Assembly (NCBI RefSeq): GCF_900101995.1
Contig: NZ_FNAS01000004.1
Span: forward strand, 1 to 64,000
DNA: 64,000 bases
Direction of reading: 5' to 3'
Source: Riemerella columbipharyngis
GTDB taxonomy: Bacteria > Bacteroidota > Bacteroidia > Flavobacteriales > Weeksellaceae
Part shown: in pieces, positions 16,286 to 24,009 of the stretch
Layout of the letters: each line of letters opens with the position of its first letter
Numbering within the stretch: the stretch's first letter is position 1
Translations under genes and position numbers: made by a program
Notes under the pieces: model-generated
Seen by the model: only the letters and a program-made list of their open reading frames with translations
Database searches by the model: none
Told to the model about the DNA's origin: nothing

Positions 16286-16384
16286 ATGAAATTCAGATTT
16301 GAATTGAGTTTTAAAAGGTTGAAAAAAGGTTTTAAAATCAAGTTGTTAGTAGCAATTAGAGATTTTATTAACCTAATCTTTTAA
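16286..16384 (+). CDS. Mini-cassette B, ORF1: basic amphipathic peptide
   Basis: A 32-residue peptide (starts MKFRFELSFKRLKKGF, ends INLIF) homologous along its full length to the 33-residue peptide at 9750-9851. It is strongly basic with hydrophobic faces and no acidic cluster. It is followed within 5 nt by a GC-rich hairpin. It lies 65 nt after the -7 box. Function unknown; a membrane-active or leader peptide are both possible. Confidence 0.62.
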   Translation: MKFRFELSFKRLKKGFKIKLLVAIRDFINLIF

Positions 16385-16388
16385 ACTC

Positions 16389-16421
16389 GGTGGGGGTAGA
16401 GCCCCACCTCATTGTCTTTTT
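16389..16421 (+). terminator. Intercistronic hairpin between cassette B ORF1 and ORF2
   Basis: A 7-bp stem GGTGGGG / CCCCACC with a 6-nt loop (16389-16408), then TCATTG and TCTTTTT. It is preceded by ACTCGG like the copy A hairpin, though the stem sequences differ. The T-run is 6 nt from the stem, so full termination is uncertain and attenuation is a reasonable alternative. Confidence 0.65.
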
Positions 16422-16435
16422 AACATTGCAAAGTT

Positions 16436-16585
16436 ATGAAATCTTTTTTAAAACACCTCATTTCTAAGTGGAAAGAAATTAATACGGAAGGCTATGAAAA
16501 AACTATTGTCTTTGAATTGTCTTTGGGGCAAATTATTTTGATTGTAATTACACTAATTGGATTATTATGGATAGCAATAAATTAG
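16436..16585 (+). CDS. Mini-cassette B, ORF2: small membrane peptide
   Basis: A 49-residue peptide: a basic N-terminal helix (MKSFLKHLISKWKEI), an acidic-polar middle (NTEGYEKTIV) and one C-terminal membrane helix (about residues 31-47, GQIILIVITLIGLLWIA). It is the counterpart of the 46-residue peptide at 9545-9685. The stop lies 19 nt inside the following ORF3, as in copy A. No known family is recognised. Confidence 0.65.
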   Translation: MKSFLKHLISKWKEINTEGYEKTIVFELSLGQIILIVITLIGLLWIAIN

Positions 16586-16776
16586 CAATAAAAAATAGAA
16601 TCATGGAAATTCTTGATTTGTTTGGTATTACAGGAGCAAGAGCAGCGGAAATAATGGGCGTAAAAGCCTCAACATTTAATTGTAAAAAGAATGATAATAA
16701 TCCTCGCCATTGGTTCAATCAAAAAAACCTTGATGATTTGGTAAATTTTATTAAAAGGGAAGCGGAGAAATTATAA
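16567..16776 (+). CDS. Mini-cassette B, ORF3: small HTH-like protein
   Basis: A 69-residue protein homologous to the 76-residue protein at 9333-9563. Residues 17-40 (DLFGITGARAAEIMGVKAST) look like a helix-turn-helix, followed by FNQKNLDDLVNFIKREAEK. The ATG overlaps the ORF2 end by 19 nt. Its stop is one base from the stop of the convergent HD-domain gene, with no terminator between them. Likely an autoregulatory DNA-binding protein for the inverted repeat in its promoter; inference. Confidence 0.72.
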   Translation: MDSNKLAIKNRIMEILDLFGITGARAAEIMGVKASTFNCKKNDNNPRHWFNQKNLDDLVNFIKREAEKL

Positions 16777-16777
16777 A

Positions 16778-17206
16778 TCAAATTTTCCTTAACTTATTCT
16801 TTAAAAATTTATATGCTATAGAGTATTTTTCAAATCGCTGTAAATCCTTTTCGTTGATATTATTTAGGCGAGATTTATCCATATTATCTTCCAAATCATT
16901 TAATTTTACTTTCGTTGCTAAAGGATTTTTGGATATTCTACTAATAAATTCAGAATAAGGCTCATTATCTTTTTTGGTAACGCATTGTAATGCATTGATA
17001 ATTTCTTCTGAAAAGCCTTCCTTTCTTAAATCGCTAATCGTCCAATTAGTATCTTCTAATAAATCATGAAGAATACCACAAATTTTTTCTTCTTCAGTTT
17101 TCCCTTTTTCCATCACCCTTACTAAGTGTAGTATATAGGGCTTCCCTGCTTTATCTGTTTGTCCTTTATGTGCATTAACTGCTATTTGTATCGCTCTTTC
17201 TAACAT
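16778..17206 (-). CDS. HD-domain alarmone hydrolase-like protein (SpoT/Mesh1 type)
   Basis: A 142-residue single-domain protein with the full (p)ppGpp-hydrolase motif set: AHKGQTDKAGKPYILH (metal His27), HDLLEDT (His47-Asp48, Glu51-Asp52) and VKLNDLEDN (Asp104). Small alarmone hydrolases of this type remove the 3' pyrophosphate of ppGpp-like nucleotides and some serve as antitoxins for toxic alarmone synthetases. It is the last gene of the portal-MuF operon, 2 nt after the 72-residue gene, which in turn overlaps the MuF-RelA/SpoT gene. That context suggests an immunity or antitoxin role toward the RelA/SpoT-like domain. Activity and partner are inferred. Confidence 0.8.
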   Translation of the reverse strand: MLERAIQIAVNAHKGQTDKAGKPYILHLVRVMEKGKTEEEKICGILHDLLEDTNWTISDLRKEGFSEEIINALQCVTKKDNEPYSEFISRISKNPLATKVKLNDLEDNMDKSRLNNINEKDLQRFEKYSIAYKFLKNKLRKI

Positions 17207-17208
17207 TT

Positions 17209-17427
17209 TTAAAACTCTTCGTATTGTTCTTTCGTTATAATAGTACCGCCTAAAATCGCCTGCATAGCCAAATTAGTAGAGCAATCTATCTTATAAGGTA
17301 TTTTGCCTTTGAATTTAACTTCACACAAATTTCCTTTGCCTGTACTTGTGAATTTAAATACAGCATTCTCGTATTCATCTAAAAGATAAATAATACCGTT
17401 TTTCAATAAATAATCTAAATTACTCAT
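17209..17427 (-). CDS. Small hypothetical protein between MuF and HD genes
   Basis: A 72-residue protein of unknown family whose ATG overlaps the MuF gene stop by 4 nt and whose stop is 2 nt before the HD gene. The sequence has two beta-rich parts (AVFKFTSTGKGNLCEVKFKG) and a C-terminal helix. The tight packing implies co-translation with the MuF-RelA/SpoT protein and HD protein. It could be a second immunity factor or a chaperone for the toxin-like domain; nothing in the sequence decides this. Confidence 0.65.
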   Translation of the reverse strand: MSNLDYLLKNGIIYLLDEYENAVFKFTSTGKGNLCEVKFKGKIPYKIDCSTNLAMQAILGGTIITKEQYEEF

Positions 17428-19049
17428 CTAAAGTTTTTGTAATAATTTTTAGACAGTTCTTCTAATTCTTTCATTCTTTCCAGTTGCTTAGGAATATTCA
17501 TATCTAATAATCTGTATTCTTCATAATATTTATGCCCCAACCCACCTTTAAGTCCTGTTTCTTTCCGTATTTCATCCCAACGCTTTTTACCTATAATGCG
17601 AATTGCATTCGTAGGTTTTTCTTTAGCGTAAATCATTTTTTCTGTGTTGAATTGTATTTCGGCAGAAATACCATTTGTGGCTTTAATATTAGTAAGAATA
17701 CCACTATACCCCATAAACCTTTCTGGTTTTTGAACCTTTACTCTTTCAAAGATACTACTTTTTTCTAAATATAACTCTAAATTTCGCATTTTTTCTTTAG
17801 GCAATATTATCGTTGCTCTAATAGAGTCTTTTATTTGAGAAATATCACCATTAAGTTCTAATTGAAGTTTTCTCTGAATAGATTGATAACTTTTAAAGTT
17901 TATAGGCGTAGCGTATCCGTTATGTTTTGGGGTTAATTGATTTATCACTTTTGATACTTCGCTCTCTGATTGCTTTGCTTTTAACATTAAACCCTTAATT
18001 TCACTTTTCTCAATCATTCCTTTATTCTCCACCCACCATTCAGGTTTATGCTTCCAGTTCTTAAAACGCTCTCTGTTCTCCGAAACCCATTTATCGAAGT
18101 GTTTAGGCGGTTCGCCAATATAGTTTTTTGAAGTATCAGGCGGTAACTCTTGGTTGCTGTTGAGTTCCTTTATAAGCTCCTCATCGGTTTTAAGAATCGT
18201 TTTGCGGTGGCACTTACAGCCAATATGCCATTTACTCCAGATGAAATCCTTTGGGTATTTCCCCTTTAGTTCATCGCAAATATCAAAGATGGTATGTTGC
18301 GGGCTTAAGCAGATTTCAACCCCCACAATGTCACTGTTCTGTAAAATTCTAAGTTGTTCGCTTTCTCTGTACGCCGTGTTGATTTCATTACTTACCAAAC
18401 GAAGAGCGTTTTTATGGCTACTTCGGTACACGCCTTGCCCAGGCTTGTAGGCTTTGGCATGCCGGCTTAATACTAAATTGCCGTGCTTATCTCTCACTCT
18501 TCTGTAAAGCCGATCGGGTTCATTCAGATACTTTTTCACTTTTCGAGCCAGTTCGTTGGCACTCATTCCCTCCGAAAGACTAACATCAATAGCTAATTCT
18601 AACTCAGATTTCATTTGCTTAGTAATATGCCACACACGCTCCGAAATAGTAAATTTCCCCACCTTTCTTTCTTGAAAAACCTTCAATGCCTCTAAGTTGA
18701 AGGGGCTCTTAGAAACTTTAGCAAGTTCCCTATAATAGCTTTCTTTGCTGATATGGCTGGCTATGCGTTCTAATGTAGCCACACGCAAAGCGTTGTATTT
18801 CTCATTGGCAAATCGCCATTGTTGGTCGGTGCCAGTATAGATAGTTTGTAGGGTTTTGTTGTAATACTCCTTTAAGGCTTCCTCTATCTGTAAAAGCACT
18901 TTTTTATTACTTCGAAATTGGTAGATTTTGTCTGTCAATTCTGTTTTTACCGCCAAATACGCAACCCTCGCAATCAAATCGTTGTAGATTTGTTCAAGGG
19001 TTCTGATGTGCTTCCGTAGATGTTTCCGATGTATGTTATCAAAGTCCAT
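17424..19049 (-). CDS. MuF-type minor head protein with C-terminal RelA/SpoT-like domain
   Basis: A 541-residue two-part protein. The first 330 residues are a phage Mu F-like head morphogenesis protein (HKNALRLVSNEINTAYRESE; SPQHTIFDICDELKGKYP; WHIGCKCH). From about residue 370 a second domain begins with RelA/SpoT synthetase-like features: a basic helix (INFKSYQSIQRKL), D408-x-x-R411 in KDSIRATIIL, GYSG at 447-450, EIQ with Glu464, and GHKYYEE near 506-511. MuF proteins with C-terminal toxins are known from temperate phages, and they enter cells with the DNA. Its ATG overlaps the portal stop by one base. The downstream HD hydrolase fits as immunity. Synthetase activity is inferred, not shown. 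Confidence 0.8.
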   Translation of the reverse strand: MDFDNIHRKHLRKHIRTLEQIYNDLIARVAYLAVKTELTDKIYQFRSNKKVLLQIEEALKEYYNKTLQTIYTGTDQQWRFANEKYNALRVATLERIASHISKESYYRELAKVSKSPFNLEALKVFQERKVGKFTISERVWHITKQMKSELELAIDVSLSEGMSANELARKVKKYLNEPDRLYRRVRDKHGNLVLSRHAKAYKPGQGVYRSSHKNALRLVSNEINTAYRESEQLRILQNSDIVGVEICLSPQHTIFDICDELKGKYPKDFIWSKWHIGCKCHRKTILKTDEELIKELNSNQELPPDTSKNYIGEPPKHFDKWVSENRERFKNWKHKPEWWVENKGMIEKSEIKGLMLKAKQSESEVSKVINQLTPKHNGYATPINFKSYQSIQRKLQLELNGDISQIKDSIRATIILPKEKMRNLELYLEKSSIFERVKVQKPERFMGYSGILTNIKATNGISAEIQFNTEKMIYAKEKPTNAIRIIGKKRWDEIRKETGLKGGLGHKYYEEYRLLDMNIPKQLERMKELEELSKNYYKNFR

Positions 19050-20407
19050 TATACAGTAAACTCATTGCTGTTGCTTAATTCGTTTCTGCGATTGTTTTCT
19101 TCCTCAATTTGTGCCATCATTTCTTTTGGGTTTTTGATGCCTATTTTTTGCATTGAATATTCTTGTGAGTAGAGCGGTTTATTACCATTGGCTTCCATTA
19201 AGAATTTGATAAAATCCGCATCATTATTGATAATGAAAGGTGTAATAACTGGCTCTACTTCCAAATCATTTTTTGCGAATTTCACATTGAATTTTTGAAG
19301 ATACGATTTAATGATGCTTGCCCTTCTTTGTAATGCAGGTATATAAATTGCCATCTTATCCATTACTTTGAGGTGTGCAGATAAAAATAAAAACTCTGCA
19401 CTACTTCCAGCCAACATATTACCCAACCCTTTCATATTATCAAATGAAATATTAGGTGTTGAAGTAAAATCATGAACATCTCTTTCCAATCGGTCGGTTT
19501 CGCTTTCAATACTTTGATTGGCTTGTGGTTGGTTGGCAAATTCAGCATTAGCTCCTTGCTCCAATTGTAAAACCCTACCAGATTTATCTTTGGATAATTG
19601 TCCTTCTACTTTCCCTATTAGCTTAAGAATTGGGAACGAAAAGCGGTCGTTGCTTTCTGCTATGTTTGAGTAAATAAATTCTAAGCGTTCGATAATAGTT
19701 TGAACATCTGCCCACTCAACATTTTCCTGCTTATAGTAAACGATTGGTATTTTACCAATAACATTTGGTTTTTCCTCTACTTTCTTCCACTCGTCATCTC
19801 GTTCATAGCGGATAATCTTTTCTGCGGTATAAACCTCGAAAATAGTTTTATCCCCATTTTTAAACTCTCTTCCGAATGAAATCAAATCATCGTTTTCATT
19901 GAATTTTGGGTACAAATTATACTTATCAGGCATCAATACCTTTACCTTTAATCTAAATTGAGAATCAAAACCGTAATGATTATTAGCCTCATTGGTAGGG
20001 TACCAATACTCTGCACACTCTGTAAAACGCCCCACGGCAGTAACGATTTCCTTATCAACAAACTTCATTTTGTTTTTCTCAATTACTTTCTGAAAGGCGT
20101 TGTATAAGTCCTCTTCTTCAAGGCTGTTGGTGTATTTAATAGGCGTTCCACACAAAAAAGTTGTAGCAATATTGACGATTTTCTTTTGATAGGGTAGTCC
20201 TATTCGGTTCAGTGCGATAGTTTCTTCTTTTCGTTCTTTTTTACCATTGCTGTCTATGTAGTCGGTTGTTACCTTGCGATCTGGGTATTTAATCAGATTG
20301 GTAAAAATCTCATGTTGCTTAACTTCATATTGCTTATTGTAATCTCCTATCTTAGGCAGAGTTCTACCGCCTTTATATTCTTCTATTTCTTTTGTTATAA
20401 TACTCAT
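19049..20407 (-). CDS. Phage portal protein (SPP1 gp6 family)
   Basis: A 452-residue protein with the SPP1-type portal pattern: ALNRIGLPYQKKIVNIATTF (loss of membrane segments, stem helices), the central LEFIYSNIAESNDRFSFPIL and the later region PNISFDNMKGLGNMLAGSSA typical of the wing/crown part. Portals form the dodecameric ring for DNA packaging. It is the first gene after late promoter P3, directly downstream of the large terminase gene, and overlaps the MuF gene by one base. Length agrees with the family. Confidence 0.9.
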   Translation of the reverse strand: MSIITKEIEEYKGGRTLPKIGDYNKQYEVKQHEIFTNLIKYPDRKVTTDYIDSNGKKERKEETIALNRIGLPYQKKIVNIATTFLCGTPIKYTNSLEEEDLYNAFQKVIEKNKMKFVDKEIVTAVGRFTECAEYWYPTNEANNHYGFDSQFRLKVKVLMPDKYNLYPKFNENDDLISFGREFKNGDKTIFEVYTAEKIIRYERDDEWKKVEEKPNVIGKIPIVYYKQENVEWADVQTIIERLEFIYSNIAESNDRFSFPILKLIGKVEGQLSKDKSGRVLQLEQGANAEFANQPQANQSIESETDRLERDVHDFTSTPNISFDNMKGLGNMLAGSSAEFLFLSAHLKVMDKMAIYIPALQRRASIIKSYLQKFNVKFAKNDLEVEPVITPFIINNDADFIKFLMEANGNKPLYSQEYSMQKIGIKNPKEMMAQIEEENNRRNELSNSNEFTV

Positions 20408-20428
20408 AGATTTATATATTGATAATCA

Positions 20429-20523
20429 CAAAATTAGCATTATAAAAGCACCATAACAATAGGTAATTAAACGATTTAGCCCCAAAAACAAAGTTTTTAA
20501 TTTTAAAAGCGTGTTTTTGAGCT
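20429..20523 (-). promoter_or_regulatory. Late promoter P3 (portal operon)
   Basis: Minus strand: upstream element 20523-20489 (the most diverged of the four copies), 29 nt, -33 TTG (20459-20457) within CCTATTG, 20 nt, -7 TAATTTTG (20436-20429), then the portal ATG at 20407. The element begins at the stop codon of the terminase gene. Confidence 0.75.
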
Positions 20524-21958
20524 ATAAGATACTTGCAATATCTTGTAAGTTGTTACGGATAGGCTTTTTAAAATCAAAATACCCACGCATTAATATAAAA
20601 TCTCGGTAGTCAGGTGAGCGTCCTATATTTTGCTTGATAGTTGCTTTATCTACCAGAGTTATCACATTCGTGTCAGGTATGCGTTCGATAGTATCCAGTT
20701 CTTCATTAACTGCCTCTTTCTGTTCCTCTGACAAATCTGCTGAAATCCGCATCTTGTTCTTGTTGATAATCTCTTCTGCAAGGTACACTAGCAATTGCGT
20801 TTGCATATTTTTATAACTCGGCGTGTCTTTTTTACCCTCGCTTAATTCCTCTTCAAATGGTCTGGCATTGTTTACAAAACCAACAATATTTAGATTATCT
20901 ACAACACCACCACCGACACCATCACTATCGGCAATACAATTACTGCTTGGAATTCCATGTTTAGACTGCATGGCTTGAATACAGGCTTGTATTTCGGTAG
21001 TCTTACTAATTTCAAAAGTGTGTACTTCTACCAAGTCCCAATCTTCCCAAACGCCTACTATAGCTAAATCAGAGCCAAACCTCGCTACATCGGCAGTAAT
21101 ATATTTCTCTCTACTTTTGGTAATATGGTCATTGGTGTAGAGTTGCAGTATCTTGTCATAATCACAAAGTTTGTAAGGGTTATCGTCGTACTCCCAATTC
21201 CCTTTTAGTAATCGTTCTCTTTTGGCTTTATCGGTAGTGTTTTCTAACTGCTCGATATAGTCTTTGGCGATAAATGGATTATCTTGTACAAAGGCTTGAT
21301 GAAACACTTGGTAAGGTTTCAATCTGTTTTCCATTGCTGGCTTGTAGAAATACGAATACATCCAGTTTTTCTTTGGGTTACAAGTGATGAAGATTTTAGG
21401 AGTAATATTAAACTCATCATTCATGTGTCGTCCAACCCTTGTTTTAAGCGTATCAAACGCCCCAAAATTGACCTCTCCACCTTCTTCGATCCAACCGCCT
21501 GTATATTCTACTGAACCGTATCGCTCGTAAAAAGGGTCGCTGGGTTTGTATCGCAAATCCAACATGTCAATTCTTGACCCATTTGTAAATTGAATATAAT
21601 TGTCTTGCCCATTGTACTTATAGAAATCCTTTGGCACTCCGTAAGCTTTACAAACTTTCCAAAAGGTAATCAATGTAGAATCCCGCAATCGTTTTAATTC
21701 TTCTCGCCCGATAAACCATTTAGAGCCTGGATAATTCAATGCCATAAAAAGCAACCAAGAGGCACCAGTCCAAGACTTAGCACCTCCTGCCGCACCACCG
21801 TAAATAAACTCTTTTGTTTTGTTGTCTGTTAGGATTTTTAGGGCTTCTTCTTGTTTTATGTGTTTCTTGCCCTTGTGCGTGGTAATGAAATCAAAATTTC
21901 CTCGCTTAAAAAGTTCTTTTCTAAGTTCTAACGGATTATGTACTTTCTTGCTCTTCAT
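20522..21958 (-). CDS. Terminase large subunit
   Basis: A 478-residue packaging motor. The N-terminal ATPase has a Walker A-like GGAAGGAKS (about residues 53-61) and an acidic Walker B region GGWIEEGGEV. The C-terminal RNase H-like nuclease has YITADVARFGSDLAIVGVWE with a conserved Asp and CIADSDGVGGGVVD with the second acidic pair. It cuts and pumps phage DNA into the prohead through the portal. It overlaps the small subunit gene before it by 23 nt. Confidence 0.95.
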   Translation of the reverse strand: MKSKKVHNPLELRKELFKRGNFDFITTHKGKKHIKQEEALKILTDNKTKEFIYGGAAGGAKSWTGASWLLFMALNYPGSKWFIGREELKRLRDSTLITFWKVCKAYGVPKDFYKYNGQDNYIQFTNGSRIDMLDLRYKPSDPFYERYGSVEYTGGWIEEGGEVNFGAFDTLKTRVGRHMNDEFNITPKIFITCNPKKNWMYSYFYKPAMENRLKPYQVFHQAFVQDNPFIAKDYIEQLENTTDKAKRERLLKGNWEYDDNPYKLCDYDKILQLYTNDHITKSREKYITADVARFGSDLAIVGVWEDWDLVEVHTFEISKTTEIQACIQAMQSKHGIPSSNCIADSDGVGGGVVDNLNIVGFVNNARPFEEELSEGKKDTPSYKNMQTQLLVYLAEEIINKNKMRISADLSEEQKEAVNEELDTIERIPDTNVITLVDKATIKQNIGRSPDYRDFILMRGYFDFKKPIRNNLQDIASIL

Positions 21959-22400
21959 CTACCTCTGCATTTAGTATCTCTTTCAACGCATCGTCCGACA
22001 ATTTTGAATAATCGATTGTGCCTGATTTATGAGTGACCTCGATTTGGTCTTTGATACCTATACTCCCTTTAAACAAATTCTGTTGGTTTTGAATTACTTG
22101 AATGCGTGTTTTATAGTCCACCAATACATCTCTAAATTGTTCTGTTGGGTTTCCTTCTTCATCGAGGATGGGCTCTTTTATCGTCCCTTTCAAAGCAATT
22201 TGCATTGAAAGATTATCTAATATCTGATAAGCCCTTGCCCTTTCAGCCTCTTGCACTTCCAACAATTTAGGGTTTTGGCGAATTCGTCTATACACCTGTA
22301 CATACGACACATCCAACGCTGATGCAACTTTAGTCGGCTGTCCGTTACATTTAATCAATAATTCCTCAATTTGTTCATCTGTAAAGGTTGGTTTACTCAT
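21936..22400 (-). CDS. Terminase small subunit (HTH)
   Basis: A 154-residue protein with an N-terminal helix-turn-helix (TDEQIEELLIKCNGQPTKVA, then LDVSYVQVYRRIRQ) followed by long helices suited to oligomerisation, and an acidic C-terminus. It is immediately upstream of the large terminase gene and overlaps it by 23 nt, the usual arrangement. The ATG at 22400 was preferred to a TTG at 22418. It recognises the packaging site and loads the large subunit. Confidence 0.85.
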   Translation of the reverse strand: MSKPTFTDEQIEELLIKCNGQPTKVASALDVSYVQVYRRIRQNPKLLEVQEAERARAYQILDNLSMQIALKGTIKEPILDEEGNPTEQFRDVLVDYKTRIQVIQNQQNLFKGSIGIKDQIEVTHKSGTIDYSKLSDDALKEILNAEVDEEQEST

Positions 22401-22420
22401 ATTACATCTTGTTACCAAAA

Positions 22421-23143
22421 CTATCCTATTCTTTCTACCATTTCCGATAAGGTTTCTCCCTTAATCATCTTAAATTCAGGGTCAAATCCCATTCTAATCA
22501 TAAAGGCTTCTTTGTTTTTCCAGTTGTCAAAAGAAAGGGTTACATACGAGTCAAGGTTTTTGGCTTTCTCTTGGGCATCTTCCATTATTTTTTGTTTGGT
22601 TTCCTTTATCTTTTGTTTTTTCTCTTCGGCGGATATTTGTTTCTCAACCTCTTTCTGTTGTTTTACAGGCTGGTAAAGTTCTTCAATGGCTTCTACTACA
22701 TTTTCGCTTTCCTCTGCGTTTAACTCTATTCCATAGTAACTCAAATCATAATCATCAAGACCTGCATTTTCATAGTCAATTTCTGGAATTAAATTTCTCA
22801 TCAATTCATCATCTAATTCCGACCTTGACCGAGTATGCCAAATATTTTGTTCCTTTTCTGTCTTTTCATCTAATTCTAATACCTCTACTTTGATTTCGTA
22901 ATCGGTTTCTGGTGTACCGTCATATTTGTAGTAAATATCTTGTGCCATTACCCTTTTATGTCCATCGATAAGATTACCAGATAAAGCATTCCAAACGACC
23001 CCTCCAGCAAAAGCAATACGCTTGAAGTTTTTCAGCATATCTTTTACCGATTGTTGTGTGTGGTTTTTAGGGTTATAGGGTGCAAATTTTATTTGACTTC
23101 GCTTAATTACCCTTGTTTCGCTTTCTTTTAATTTTTTGGTCAT
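22421..23143 (-). CDS. ParB-like nuclease-domain protein (IbrB-like)
   Basis: A 240-residue protein with an N-terminal ParB/sulfiredoxin-fold domain: IKFAPYNPKNHTQQSVKDML, AFAGGVVWN and NLIDGHKRVMAQ (the GHxR-type motif). The C-terminal part is a charged coiled coil rich in Lys and Glu. The start at 23143 lies 2 nt after the PAPS-reductase-like gene stop; a longer frame to 23233 overlaps that gene and is not needed. ParB-like proteins next to PAPS-reductase-like proteins are known as the IbrA/IbrB pair in prophages. The molecular task of this pair is unsettled. Confidence 0.8.
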   Translation of the reverse strand: MTKKLKESETRVIKRSQIKFAPYNPKNHTQQSVKDMLKNFKRIAFAGGVVWNALSGNLIDGHKRVMAQDIYYKYDGTPETDYEIKVEVLELDEKTEKEQNIWHTRSRSELDDELMRNLIPEIDYENAGLDDYDLSYYGIELNAEESENVVEAIEELYQPVKQQKEVEKQISAEEKKQKIKETKQKIMEDAQEKAKNLDSYVTLSFDNWKNKEAFMIRMGFDPEFKMIKGETLSEMVERIG

Positions 23144-23145
23144 AA

Positions 23146-23799
23146 TCAAATGAGTATTTTTTGTGATAACGGATAAGCCGTTAATATCTTCTCTAAATCC
23201 TGTGGATAATGTTCCCTTAGCCACACAAAGCAATCTTCGTTAAAGCCCATGCCATTACTCCGTTTGTTATTTCCATAACTTATCGGCTTGGGCAGTTTTT
23301 TGCGTCTGATATAATTCAGCACATCTGCATCTTTCCAATGGCTTAATGGGTATATGTTATTTGTTGTAGAAATGGCTTCTAACTCGTAACCTCTTAACTT
23401 CAATCTTCTATTGAGATTATCCGCTTGTTTTTCGCCTATAAATGCGTAAGGTATGCCAGTCTTTAACTTCATTGCTTGTATCACATCACCAAACATCAAC
23501 TGTCTTACTTTCTTGGGCTGGCAGAATAACCCTGCTCGGTGTATTTTAGTCAAATTCCAATGAGGTATTTGTATAAATTGTACATTGCTATAATGTTTTT
23601 CTGAAAAACGAATAAAGCGGTCAATATGCTCTAACCCCTCTACGAAATACATAAATACACATACAACTTCATCAAATTCTTTTGCGAGCAAATCTAATAA
23701 GCAAATGCTATCTTTACCCGCCGAATAGAAAAGCAAGGCACGGTTTGACTTCTGCCTTACCGTGCTGATTACTTTTTCTGCGTGTTGTAGTTTATTCAT
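23146..23799 (-). CDS. PAPS reductase-like PP-loop protein (IbrA-like)
   Basis: A 217-residue PP-loop protein with SAGKDSICLLDLLA (about residues 26-40) binding ATP pyrophosphate, and downstream segments IPHWNLTKIHRAGLFC and IPYAFIGEKQADNLNRRLKL typical of the phosphoadenosine phosphosulfate reductase family used by phages. It lacks the CGLH-type C-terminal cysteine motif of true sulfate-assimilation enzymes. It is coupled to the ParB-like gene with a 2-nt gap. The pair may adenylate or thiolate a nucleic-acid or protein substrate; that is inference. Confidence 0.8.
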   Translation of the reverse strand: MNKLQHAEKVISTVRQKSNRALLFYSAGKDSICLLDLLAKEFDEVVCVFMYFVEGLEHIDRFIRFSEKHYSNVQFIQIPHWNLTKIHRAGLFCQPKKVRQLMFGDVIQAMKLKTGIPYAFIGEKQADNLNRRLKLRGYELEAISTTNNIYPLSHWKDADVLNYIRRKKLPKPISYGNNKRSNGMGFNEDCFVWLREHYPQDLEKILTAYPLSQKILI

Positions 23800-23804
23800 A
23801 ACGA

Positions 23805-23972
23805 TTACCCACTTGATAAACCGAAAGCCCTACGCAAATCACCGTATCGCTGTCTTCTCGTTATAAATTTGCCATTTCTACCAAGTTTCCCGCCTGATTC
23901 TGTAGAAGCGGCTTTTGAACCACCTCTATATCCACTTGTAGCACTCGTTGTTCTAATTTGGTTTTTTGCCAT
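23805..23972 (-). CDS. Small basic Gly/Ser/Arg-rich protein
   Basis: A 55-residue reading frame (starts MAKNQIRTTSATSGYRGG, ends GDLRRAFGLSSG) ending 5 nt before the PAPS-reductase-like gene. It is strongly basic with Gly and Ser runs, suggestive of a nucleic-acid-binding or disordered protein. Codon composition and spacing match its operon neighbours. No family is recognised. Confidence 0.55.
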   Translation of the reverse strand: MAKNQIRTTSATSGYRGGSKAASTESGGKLGRNGKFITRRQRYGDLRRAFGLSSG

Positions 23973-24009
23973 GGTTTTAAGTTTTAATGATTATTGTTTT
24001 TACTTATGT

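Noticed and set aside
16389-16421. The cassette B hairpin as a standard full terminator.
   Set aside because: The T-run begins 6 nt after the stem, and functional genes follow without another promoter; attenuation or a structural role is more likely.
23144-23233. A 30-codon N-terminal extension of the ParB-like gene.
   Set aside because: It overlaps the end of the PAPS-reductase-like gene, and the ATG at 23143 gives normal 2-nt spacing.
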